NCBI GenBank assembly: GCA_026987195.1
Contig: JALSNC010000177.1
Location: forward strand, 1-35,617
Direction: 5' to 3'
DNA from: Desulfobulbaceae bacterium
Lineage (GTDB): Bacteria > Desulfobacterota > Desulfobulbia > Desulfobulbales > Desulfobulbaceae
Length of the DNA: 35,617 bases
In this document: piece by piece, positions 17,767-25,240 of the stretch
How positions within the stretch are numbered: the stretch's first letter is position 1
Layout: every line of letters begins with the position of its first letter
Translations under genes and position numbers: made by a program
The notes under the pieces: generated by a model
Told to the model about the DNA's origin: nothing
Database searches by the model: none
What the model saw: the letters and a program-made list of their open reading frames with translations, nothing else

Positions 17767-19044
17767 TTATTTCTTCAGGTGATGCGGATTGCCATGGCAC
17801 TTGTGGCAGTCCGGGAAGTTCCGGTGCAGCGGTGCGTCATGGGGCTCACCGTGACAGGTGCGGCATTTGCGGATGACCTTATGCCGGCGGGTATGGCAGT
17901 AGATACACTGCAGCCGGCCATGCTTGCTCCTGGTATCCGTTTTCTGTGCCTGATATTCCTCCTCGTGGCAGGAACCGCAGAGCCTGGGAGCCACCTTCTT
18001 TGCAAAGGCCGGCGGCAGGGGATAATGGGGCCGATGGCACTTGAGGCAGTCCTCGTAGCGCATGGAGTCGTCATGGCCCTCGTGGCAGTCGAGGCAGCTC
18101 AGGTGCCGGCCATGGATCCTGTGGCACTGGTTGCACTCCTGTTGTGCATGGGCAGTGGGGTGCTTCTTCATGTCCTTGCCGATCTGCGGATGGCAGGAAA
18201 GACAGACCGGGCGTACCGATTTGACACCGCTGAAGTCGATCTTTTTCGGTTCGTGCGGGTTGTGGCAGCCGGTGCAGTTCTTCATGGCAAAGTGCTGCTT
18301 CTCGGCCGGGTCATGACACTGGGAGCAGGATGGAATCACATTCTCCTCCCGCGGCGGATGCGCCTGATGGCAGTCGGTGCAGGCGAGATTCTCCTGGTGG
18401 GCGGCGCCGTTTTCGGCAAAGGTGGTGACGATGTCGCCGTGACAGGCGCCACAGAGGGCGGGGGCGATCTCCGTGTCCCAGATGTAGCGGTTGGGCTGGT
18501 GAGGGCGGTGGCAGCGCAGGCAGTCCGTCCGGGTCAGTTCCGGAGCATGTTTTTCGTGGCAGTCCGTGCAGGTATCCGACTGACCCTCGGCAAGTCCGTG
18601 CTGGTGATGGCAGTTGGTGCAGTCCTGCTGCGAATGACCGCTGGGTATCTCCTCCATCTGGTTGTTGATGTCGGTATGGCAGGTGATGCAGACCGGCCTG
18701 GCGTCACCGAGAACGGCAAAGTCGGTGATGATGGGGGCATGGGGCTGGTGGCAGCCGGTACAGTCGGGAGTGGAGAAATGGGTGCTGTCCGCCGGGTCGT
18801 GACAGTTGGAACATTCGGGAATGACGGCCTCGCCCGCCGGAGGGTGTCCCTCATGGCAGTCGAGGCAGGTGATCTCGTTCTTGTGGGCCGATTCCTGACT
18901 GTGGATGGCCCTGACCTCGTCGAAGTGGCACTTGATGCAGTCCTTTTCGGTGAGCGGCAGCGGCTGGACCTCTGCCAGGGCCACGGACCCGAGCCATATC
19001 ACTCCCAGAAAACACAGACCGGCGATTAGTCGATTTCCTTTCAT
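17767..19044 (-). CDS. 20-haem c-type cytochrome with duplicated octahaem module, exported
   Basis: The 425-aa protein has a signal peptide (cleavage after VALA, about residue 24) and 20 CxxCH motifs. Residues 36-197 and 198-355 are a clear tandem duplication of an eight-haem module. Both copies carry the same markers: HPP..E.VIP.CS.CHDPA...HF, then CTGCH.PH.P, RPVC..CH, C..CH..HG, CH..H and C(L)CHRPH.P. Residues 356-425 form a tetrahaem tail (SKHGRLQCIYCH, CRTCHGEPH, CHKCHGNPHH) like those of the neighbours. The mature start is EVQPLPL. Spacing to the next gene is 40 bases, so co-transcription is likely. A periplasmic or surface electron-conducting role is inference. Confidence 0.92.
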   Translation of the reverse strand: MKGNRLIAGLCFLGVIWLGSVALAEVQPLPLTEKDCIKCHFDEVRAIHSQESAHKNEITCLDCHEGHPPAGEAVIPECSNCHDPADSTHFSTPDCTGCHQPHAPIITDFAVLGDARPVCITCHTDINNQMEEIPSGHSQQDCTNCHHQHGLAEGQSDTCTDCHEKHAPELTRTDCLRCHRPHQPNRYIWDTEIAPALCGACHGDIVTTFAENGAAHQENLACTDCHQAHPPREENVIPSCSQCHDPAEKQHFAMKNCTGCHNPHEPKKIDFSGVKSVRPVCLSCHPQIGKDMKKHPTAHAQQECNQCHRIHGRHLSCLDCHEGHDDSMRYEDCLKCHRPHYPLPPAFAKKVAPRLCGSCHEEEYQAQKTDTRSKHGRLQCIYCHTRRHKVIRKCRTCHGEPHDAPLHRNFPDCHKCHGNPHHLKK

Positions 19045-19225
19045 CCCTGCTTCCTCTTGGTCCTTGGACGGACCTCGTTTTGCGTTGAATCGTCAGGTCC
19101 CCCGGCGCATGTCTGGCCGGAGAGCGTAACCGGTGGGACCATGTGGGAACGCCGGCCGGAAGACGAATCTCCGGCCGACGACAGGTTCATGCTCACGGTA
19201 TGATCCACTGACCTGGCGGCCGGGA

Positions 19226-20176
19226 TCATCTGGCCAGGTTGTGCGGATCCCGGTGGCAGGTGACGCACTCGGGGAATTTTTCGTGCATGTAGGGGTCGTG
19301 GGGCTGGTCGTGGCAGTCGACACAGGGCGTGATCTTGCCGTGCCGGCCGTCGTGACACTCCACGCAGCTCAGCTCACTGTGCTTGCTGCCCGACTCCGCC
19401 AGGGTGGAGGAGATGTCTTCGTGACAGCTTGCACAGTAGTCCACCGGAATGTCTTCACCATAGGTGATGTCGGTGGGGCTGTGCGGCTTGTGGCACTTGA
19501 GGCAGTCGTCGATGGTCATGTCGGGCGAGTGTCCCTCGTGGCAGTCGAGGCAGGTCTGGTACTGCCCCTGGCCGAGGCCATGCTGGTTGTGACAGGAGTT
19601 GCAGTCCTGGTCGGCATGGGCGCTGGGATGGGCCGCCATCTCTTCTCCCTTGTCGGGATGGCAGGTGAGACAGGCGGGTTTTGTCTCGGCCACGGTGGTG
19701 AAGGTGATGTTCAGCGGGTGGTGGGGGTTGTGACAGGATGTGCAGCCCTGGAGGGCGAAGTGGTCGCTTTCGCCCGGATCATGGCAGTTGGAACAGCTCG
19801 GAATGGTGTCGGTGCCCGCGGGCGGGTGTTCTTCGTGACAGCCGGTGCAGCCGACCTCCTGGTGCGCTTCGCCATGGGCATCGAGATCGCTTGCGATGTC
19901 GAAGTGGCATTTGACACAGTCGGCATCGGTGAGCGGCACCGGTTGCAGGTCTCCGCTGTCCTCCGCGGTCTCGCCGGCTCCGGAGGACTGGTCGGTGGCC
20001 TCCCGGTTGTTGGCAGTCTCCTGGTCAGCGGCAGGGGCCTCGGCCGGAGCGGCAGCCTGGACCGTCACCGCTTCGGCGGCAGGCGCGGCCCCGGCGGCCT
20101 CGTCCGCGGCCGGAACCGGGACCGTTGTCATGGTCACAAGACCGAAGAATACCAGTGTTGGTAGCACTCTCTTCAT
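19226..20176 (-). CDS. Dodecahaem c-type cytochrome (8+4 modules) with Ala-rich linker, exported
   Basis: The 316-aa protein has a signal peptide (cleavage near VPA, residue 23). A ~53-residue low-complexity Ala/Glu/Thr segment follows (about 24-76), then 12 CxxCH motifs. Haems 1-8 form one octahaem module like each half of the 20-haem neighbour (HPPAGTDTIPSCSNCHDPGE, CTSCHNPHHPL, CLTCH, CLKCHKPHSP). Haems 9-12 form the shared tetrahaem tail (SKHSELSCVECHDGRHGK, CVDCHDQPHD, CVTCHRDPHNL). Mature-region marker DLQPVPL precedes the first haem. It is the first gene of the minus-strand cytochrome cluster; the 181-base gap to the next gene has no gene or clear promoter that I can see. Confidence 0.92.
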   Translation of the reverse strand: MKRVLPTLVFFGLVTMTTVPVPAADEAAGAAPAAEAVTVQAAAPAEAPAADQETANNREATDQSSGAGETAEDSGDLQPVPLTDADCVKCHFDIASDLDAHGEAHQEVGCTGCHEEHPPAGTDTIPSCSNCHDPGESDHFALQGCTSCHNPHHPLNITFTTVAETKPACLTCHPDKGEEMAAHPSAHADQDCNSCHNQHGLGQGQYQTCLDCHEGHSPDMTIDDCLKCHKPHSPTDITYGEDIPVDYCASCHEDISSTLAESGSKHSELSCVECHDGRHGKITPCVDCHDQPHDPYMHEKFPECVTCHRDPHNLAR

Positions 20177-20293
20177 CTCTCCCCCTCTTCAAATGAATCA
20201 TAACCTCGGGACATACGGTTTGCCGCCGGCCGCCCGCAGTGCAGGACACAGGAAATTGATGGCAGGATCGGCCCGACACCGGCAAAATGAACC

Positions 20294-20323
20294 ATTATTC
20301 AGTAGGTAGCAAATATCTACCAA
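20294..20323 (-). promoter_or_regulatory. Candidate promoter and operator-like palindrome for the cytochrome cluster
   Basis: On the minus strand, TTGGTA (20323-20318) and AATAAT (20299-20294) are separated by 18 bases and lie about 120 bases before the first cytochrome start. Within this span GGTAG at 20305-20309 and CTACC at 20317-20321 form an inverted repeat with a 7-base centre, so a repressor or activator could bind between the -35 and -10. Both assignments come from the local sequence only. Confidence 0.3.
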
Positions 20324-20407
20324 AAAAGCAAGGTGATAAGAGGGTGGGTTCCGATTTTTCAAGACAGCCGGCCGGGGTGGGGCACGGGGCAGGGGAATGG
20401 TCGGCAA

Positions 20408-20435
20408 CCGGCAGGAAAGGTCAGTATCCTGCCGG
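20408..20435. other. Perfect 9-bp inverted repeat in the cytochrome/beta-helix spacer
   Basis: CCGGCAGGA at 20408-20416 and TCCTGCCGG at 20427-20435 pair perfectly across a 10-base loop. It sits in the 620-base gene-free stretch 20177-20796 between divergent transcription units. No T-tract follows on either strand. Apart from this hairpin, the cytochrome promoter region and the module-1 repeat at 20522, I see nothing coding in that stretch. Confidence 0.4.
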
Positions 20436-20521
20436 GATCACGATGCGGAAACGGCATGGGCAGACCGGTTGGTGGAAGGGCGAGTTGCGGTATTGTAACT
20501 GACGTTTCAGGAGGCCGGGAA

Positions 20522-20580
20522 TGTAAGAGTTCACCGCTATCAGCAACTACCTGAAAATAGCGACACCTTTGGTAAACGTT
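20522..20580 (+). repeat. Dispersed intergenic repeat, module 1 (solo copy)
   Basis: TGTAAGAGTTCACCGCTATC, then AGCAACTACCTGAAAATAGC and GACACCTTTGGTAAACGTT, matches the module-1 family with several substitutions. It keeps the GTAA..AGTTCACCGCTATC start and the TTTGGTAAACGTT end. No module-2 element adjoins it. Confidence 0.7.
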
Positions 20581-20796
20581 TTTACCCGGGAATTTTCCAT
20601 GGTGCATTGACTGGAGGCGGTCTGCAACGGAACGTGCTGCGGAACGATACCCGGGGAAATGTCCTGCCTCCTGGACGGATGGACCTCCCGTCTGGCGGGA
20701 ACAGTGCTTTCTTGCCGGATGGTGCGGAATTTGCTTGGCGTGGTGTGTCAGGGATTCGACCTGATGATCCAGGAAGATGAAACAGGAGACAGGCGA

Positions 20797-22059
20797 GTGG
20801 CACAGGGCAGGGCAATGGTCAGGACAGGGATCGGGTGGGCGTTGTTCTTTCTGCTTTTCCTCTGCGCCGTCACTGCCAGGGGGACGGACTACTACGTCGA
20901 TGGCCTCAACGGCAGTGACGATGCCACCGGCGGCCTTACGGATCCGTTTCTGACCGTGAACCGTGCAGTAACCGCGGCAACAGGGGCGGATGTCATCCAT
21001 GTCCGCCCGGCCACATACCATGAATCGGTGGCCCTGGTGGGGCCGTCCCGGCGCGGCCTCAGCCTGGTCGGCGTGGTGGAGGAGGGGAAGTACCCGGTCC
21101 TCGTCTCCGCGGATCCGTCCCGCCATGTCATCGTGGCCAGGGATTTCAGCGGCAGGATCGGGAACCTGGAGATCACCGGCGCCACGGATGCCATCGGCAT
21201 CAATCTGATCGGCGATGATGACGGCGTGACCACGGCTCAGGTCATCGGCTGCCGCATCCATGGCAACCGGATCGGCATCCACCTCACCACCCTGGGCAGC
21301 AACCGGAGCTGCAATCCCCTGATCCGGAACAATCGTATCTATGAAAACACCACCCGTGGCATCGGTTTCATGAACAACGCCACCGGCACCGCCGATGGCA
21401 ACGATATCCATCACAACGGTTCCGGCCTCGTGGACAGCTCGGGTATCGGCATCAGCGGTCAGGCAGCGCCGATCTTGCTCAACAACACCATTCGTGCCAA
21501 TTTCAACGCCGGCATCTCGATTCGTGATACCGCGGCGCCGGTGATCATTCACAACGCCGTCACCCACCATGCCGTTGCCACTGGAAGCGTGGTCGGCACC
21601 GGCATCAGGGTGCAGCAGAACATGGGGATCGACACGCTGCTGATCAGCAACAATATCATCGCCTGGAACATCCATGGCCTGGTGAGCCAGGGGGGACGAT
21701 CCTGCGGCGGCAACCGGTACAATCTCTTCTGGCAGAACAGCGGCACGGACTATAACGGGTTTACCCCGGGGCCGGGCGCGCTTGCCGCCGATCCGCACCT
21801 GGTCGATCCGCAAAACGGTGACTTCCATCTCCGCGCCGGTTCCCCCTGTATCGATGCCGGGGAGACGTCGGCCCTGGACGATCACGACATGGAGGGCGAC
21901 AGCAGGCCCATGGGCGACGGCGTCGACATCGGCCCGGATGAATTCCGGCCGGAGGACACATCGGGTGGCGGCTCGCAGGGCTCCGGCGGCAGCGGCCACC
22001 AGCCGCCGCCTGCCATGGAGCGGGCTCTGCAGCCAGTCTATATACTCCTTCTCAGGTAA
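20797..22059 (+). CDS. Secreted right-handed parallel beta-helix protein
   Basis: The 420-aa protein has a signal peptide (GWALFFLLFLCAVTARG) and a mature start TDYYVDGLNGSDDATGG, typical of secreted parallel beta-helix proteins (DUF1565/NosD-like). The body is a series of short Asn/Gly-rich turns: NRIGIHLTT, NNRIYENTTRGIGF, GNDIHHNGSG, NNTIRANFNAGISI and SNNIIAWNIHG. It ends with AGSPCIDAGE and DVDIGPDEF-like segments common in this group, then a Gly/Ser-rich tail. The start is the GTG at 20797 because AGGAG at 20784-20788 is eight bases upstream; an ATG at 20815 lacks a good site. The substrate is unknown; such folds bind or cut polysaccharides or act as adhesins. Confidence 0.8.
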   Translation: MAQGRAMVRTGIGWALFFLLFLCAVTARGTDYYVDGLNGSDDATGGLTDPFLTVNRAVTAATGADVIHVRPATYHESVALVGPSRRGLSLVGVVEEGKYPVLVSADPSRHVIVARDFSGRIGNLEITGATDAIGINLIGDDDGVTTAQVIGCRIHGNRIGIHLTTLGSNRSCNPLIRNNRIYENTTRGIGFMNNATGTADGNDIHHNGSGLVDSSGIGISGQAAPILLNNTIRANFNAGISIRDTAAPVIIHNAVTHHAVATGSVVGTGIRVQQNMGIDTLLISNNIIAWNIHGLVSQGGRSCGGNRYNLFWQNSGTDYNGFTPGPGALAADPHLVDPQNGDFHLRAGSPCIDAGETSALDDHDMEGDSRPMGDGVDIGPDEFRPEDTSGGGSQGSGGSGHQPPPAMERALQPVYILLLR

Positions 22060-22209
22060 GCGGGAACCCTCCGGCATCCCCTCCGCGCACCTTTTCTTTC
22101 CCTTCCCTAAGGTCCATGGTATAGTTGCTGCCATGGTCCGGCCGCGGCAACGGCCGACGGGCCGGTCTCCTTGCTCTTCCGCCGCCTGCCACGAGGCTCA
22201 GTATACATT

Positions 22210-24195
22210 ATGCAGATCCCTCTGCTCACGGACATCGTCATCATCTTCGGACTTGCGGTCACGGTCCTCCTGCTGTTCCATTTTCTCCGCCTGCCGGCCG
22301 TGGTCGGCCTGCTCCTGACCGGTACCGTGGCCGGGCCGCACGGGCTGGGCCTCATCGATGCGGTGCACGAGGTGGAGGTCCTGGCGGAGATCGGTGTCAT
22401 CCTGCTCCTCTTCACCATCGGTATCGAGTTTTCCTTCAAAAAACTCCTGGAGATCAGGAAACAGTTCCTGATCGGCGGTTCGCTGCAGGTGGGGCTGACC
22501 CTGCTGGCCGTGTTCTTCCTGGCACGGCGGTTCGGGGTGCCGGCGCCGGAGGCGGTCTTCTACGGGTTCCTGGTCGCCCTTTCCAGCACCGCCATTGTCC
22601 TGCGGATGCTCCAGGAACGCGCCGAGATGGACACGCCCCATGGCCGCGTCGACCTGGGGGTGCTGCTCTTCCAGGACGTGATCATCGTGCCCATGATCCT
22701 GGTGACACCGCTTCTGGCCGGCAACCGGCCGGACCGGATCGATTCGGCGGTCTATCTCTTTGCAGCCAAGGGTGTCGCCATCGTCATCCTGGTTCTGGTC
22801 GCCACCCGGTGGCTCATGCCGTGGCTGCTGCGCCAGGTCGCCCGCACCCGCAGCAGGGAGCTCTTTCTCCTCTGCGTGGTCACCATCTGCCTGACCATTG
22901 CCTGGCTCACCGCCAGCGCCGGCCTGTCGCTGGCCCTGGGGGCCTTCATCGCCGGCCTGATCATCTCCGAGTCCGAGTACAGCCATCAGGCCCTGGGCAA
23001 TATTCTCCCCTTCCGCAACGTCTTCACCAGCTTCTTTTTTGTCTCCATCGGCATGCTGCTGGATACCGGTTTCCTGCTCGGGAACCTGCCGGCGATCCTG
23101 ATCGGTTCCCTGGCGGTGCTCCTGCTCAAGGGCGTGATCGCCGGCAGCGTCACCATTCTCCTGGGCCTGCCCCTGCGCAGCGCCATCCTGGCCGGCCTGG
23201 GGATCTGCCAGGTGGGCGAGTTTTCCTTTATTCTCTCCCGGACCGGGGTGGAACACGGTTTTCTCACCGACCACTACCAGATCTTCCTGGCCGTGGCCGT
23301 GCTGACCATGGCCGCGACCCCGTTCATCATCACCCTGGCACCCCGCCTGGCCGACCGGATCACCCGCCTGCCTCTGCCGGTCAGGCTGCGGACCGGCCTC
23401 TGGCCCATGGCGGAGAGGTCCGAGGCCGGAGAGGAGCTCTCCCACCACCTGGTGATCATCGGCTTCGGCCTCAACGGCAGGAACGTGGCCCGCTCTGCCG
23501 GCATGACAGGAATTCCCTACGTGATCATCGAGATGTCGCCGGATACGGTGCGGCAGGAACGGGAAAAGGGAGAGCCGATCCTCTACGGCGACGCCATCCA
23601 CGAGGAGGTGCTGCGCCAGGCCGGGGTAGGGGAGGCGACCGTGGTGGTGGTCGCCATCAACGATCCGGCCGCCACCCGGGAGATCACCGAAAGCGTCCGC
23701 CGTCTGACCGGCAGGGCGCATCTCATCATCCGCACCCGCTATCTGTCCGAGATGCAGGCGCTCTACGATCTGGGCGCCAACGAGGTGATTCCCGAGGAGT
23801 TCGAGACCTCGGTGGAGATCTTCTCCCGGGTCCTGGCAAAATATCTCATCCCGCGGGCCGAGATCGACAGGATCGTCAGCGAGCTCCGCGCCGACGGCTA
23901 CGAGATGTTCCGCGACCTGTCCCGGGATACCTCGTCACTGGCCGGTATCCATCTGCACCTGCCCGATGTCGAGGTCGCTTCCATGCGGGTGGAGGAGGGG
24001 GCCGCGGTGGCGGGCCGCTCACTTGCCGAACTCGCCTTTCGCCGCAGGTACGGGGTGACGGTGCTGGCGGTGCGACGCGGCCGGGAGACCTTTTCCAGCC
24101 CTGACGCGGACATGCCCCTGCAGCCGGACGACGTCCTCTATCTCATCGCCTCACCGCAGCAGCTTGCCGCGGTCGACCACCTGTTCCGCACCTGA
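22210..24195 (+). CDS. CPA2-family cation:proton antiporter with RCK domain (KefB/YbaL-like)
   Basis: The 661-aa inner-membrane protein has about 12 hydrophobic segments in the first ~390 residues (Na_H_Exchanger domain; VEVLAEIGVILLLFTIGIEFS, ALSSTAIVLRML, LGVLLFQDV). A cytosolic RCK/TrkA-N domain follows (HLVIIGFGLNGRNVARSAG, then LYGDAIHEEVLRQAGV), and a TrkA-C domain lies near 580-661. RCK domains bind NAD(H) or nucleotides and gate K+ efflux in Kef systems. The start is the ATG at 22210; a TTG at 22171 would add 13 residues without a good RBS. It converges with the universal stress gene downstream. The nearby NhaR-like regulator and cation ATPase fit a region for ion homeostasis. Confidence 0.9.
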   Translation: MQIPLLTDIVIIFGLAVTVLLLFHFLRLPAVVGLLLTGTVAGPHGLGLIDAVHEVEVLAEIGVILLLFTIGIEFSFKKLLEIRKQFLIGGSLQVGLTLLAVFFLARRFGVPAPEAVFYGFLVALSSTAIVLRMLQERAEMDTPHGRVDLGVLLFQDVIIVPMILVTPLLAGNRPDRIDSAVYLFAAKGVAIVILVLVATRWLMPWLLRQVARTRSRELFLLCVVTICLTIAWLTASAGLSLALGAFIAGLIISESEYSHQALGNILPFRNVFTSFFFVSIGMLLDTGFLLGNLPAILIGSLAVLLLKGVIAGSVTILLGLPLRSAILAGLGICQVGEFSFILSRTGVEHGFLTDHYQIFLAVAVLTMAATPFIITLAPRLADRITRLPLPVRLRTGLWPMAERSEAGEELSHHLVIIGFGLNGRNVARSAGMTGIPYVIIEMSPDTVRQEREKGEPILYGDAIHEEVLRQAGVGEATVVVVAINDPAATREITESVRRLTGRAHLIIRTRYLSEMQALYDLGANEVIPEEFETSVEIFSRVLAKYLIPRAEIDRIVSELRADGYEMFRDLSRDTSSLAGIHLHLPDVEVASMRVEEGAAVAGRSLAELAFRRRYGVTVLAVRRGRETFSSPDADMPLQPDDVLYLIASPQQLAAVDHLFRT

Positions 24196-24226
24196 GGGAT
24201 ATTTTTCCCGATGCCGGTCCGCCGGC

Positions 24227-25195
24227 CTACTCCAGGGTGACCGGAGTGACAAAGCCCGTCGGCTTGACCGCCAGCACCGAACAGCCGATGGAGCGGAGGA
24301 TGCTCTCGGCGGTATTGCCCATGATGAAGCCCGGGATGCCGGTCCGGGCCACCGTGCCCATCACCACCAGGTCGGCGTCCACGTCACGGACCAGTTGCGG
24401 GATCACCTTGTGCGCCTCGCCCTTGATGATATGGATGTCGGGTTTGAGAAAGTCCAGGGTATCGCTTCCCAGCGAGGCGGTGAGTTCCTTCATCAGCTCC
24501 CGGACCTTGATTTCGTGCTCCTGCTTCTGCCGTTCCACCCACCCGGCTACCTCGCTGTCCCCGGCAAAGCTGAAGCGCGGCGTGTTGAGGAGGCTTTCAC
24601 CCCACGCGGTCCAGGCATGGACGATGTGCAGATCGCCGGATTCCGACAGGGCGAGCGATGAGGCCATCTCCAGGATCTGGCGGTTCAGGGCGGTGATGGT
24701 GTCGGCCTCCTCCGCGTCGGCGACATCGACCGCGGCCACGATCCGCTCATACCTGTCCCTGCCGTCGTCCTGCATGATCCAGACCGGGCAGGGGCATTTG
24801 CGCAGCAGGTGCATGTCGGTGCCGCCGAACAGGCGGGCATGGAAACCGCCACCCTCTTCGGCGCATTTCATGACCAGGTCATGGCCGCCGCGCAGGACCT
24901 CGCGGACAATACCGGGAAAGACCCTTTCCTCGATGATCTTCCCCCGGACCGGGACATCGGTTTCCAGCTCCCTGATCATCGTGTCGAGTTGCTGCTGCCG
25001 GTCCCGGACCAGGGCATCCCGCAGCCTGGCATAGAGAGAGTCGCCTCCCTCGCCCCCCCTTCTGGGCAGGTCCAGGGCCATGACCATGGTCAGGTCGGCC
25101 TGGTTATGCCCGGCCAGGGTGAGGGCCCGGCGCAGGGCTGTATCCTGTCGGCACGTCTCGTCGACGACAAAGAGAATGTTCTTGAAGCGTTTCAT
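24227..25195 (-). CDS. Tandem universal stress protein (UspE-like)
   Basis: The 322-aa protein carries two Usp domains: residues 1-140 (KNILFVVDETCRQ to CPCPVWIMQDD) and about 150-315 (YERIVAAVDVADAE to CSVLAVKP). The second has the ATP-binding motif VMGTVARTGIPGFIMGNTAESIL in the usual G-x2-G-x9-G(S/T) spacing. The first lacks it (HARLFGGTDMHLLRK). This matches tandem UspE-type proteins, in which only one half binds nucleotide. It is the last gene of a minus-strand set, 45 bases after the P-type ATPase. Up-regulation in stress is inferred from the family. Confidence 0.88.
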   Translation of the reverse strand: MKRFKNILFVVDETCRQDTALRRALTLAGHNQADLTMVMALDLPRRGGEGGDSLYARLRDALVRDRQQQLDTMIRELETDVPVRGKIIEERVFPGIVREVLRGGHDLVMKCAEEGGGFHARLFGGTDMHLLRKCPCPVWIMQDDGRDRYERIVAAVDVADAEEADTITALNRQILEMASSLALSESGDLHIVHAWTAWGESLLNTPRFSFAGDSEVAGWVERQKQEHEIKVRELMKELTASLGSDTLDFLKPDIHIIKGEAHKVIPQLVRDVDADLVVMGTVARTGIPGFIMGNTAESILRSIGCSVLAVKPTGFVTPVTLE

Positions 25196-25240
25196 GGAGT
25201 TCCCTCCCTGCCGGTTGGCGGTGAAATACAGAGTTGGGCG

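Noticed and set aside
17689-20164. Long plus-strand frames with repeated MAVGAV/ALVAV-like strings opposite the cytochromes
   Set aside because: The periodic hydrophobic pattern is simply the complement of repeated CxxCH codons on the minus strand, where the real genes have signal peptides and haem motifs.
20304-20322. Possible sigma-54 site (TGG...GC) upstream of the cytochrome cluster
   Set aside because: The spacing between GG and GC is 9 bases, not the required 10, so the sigma-70-like reading is preferred.
20359-22134. A ~590-codon minus-strand frame opposite the beta-helix protein
   Set aside because: No domain or RBS; the plus-strand gene has a signal peptide, a good RBS and a recognised fold.
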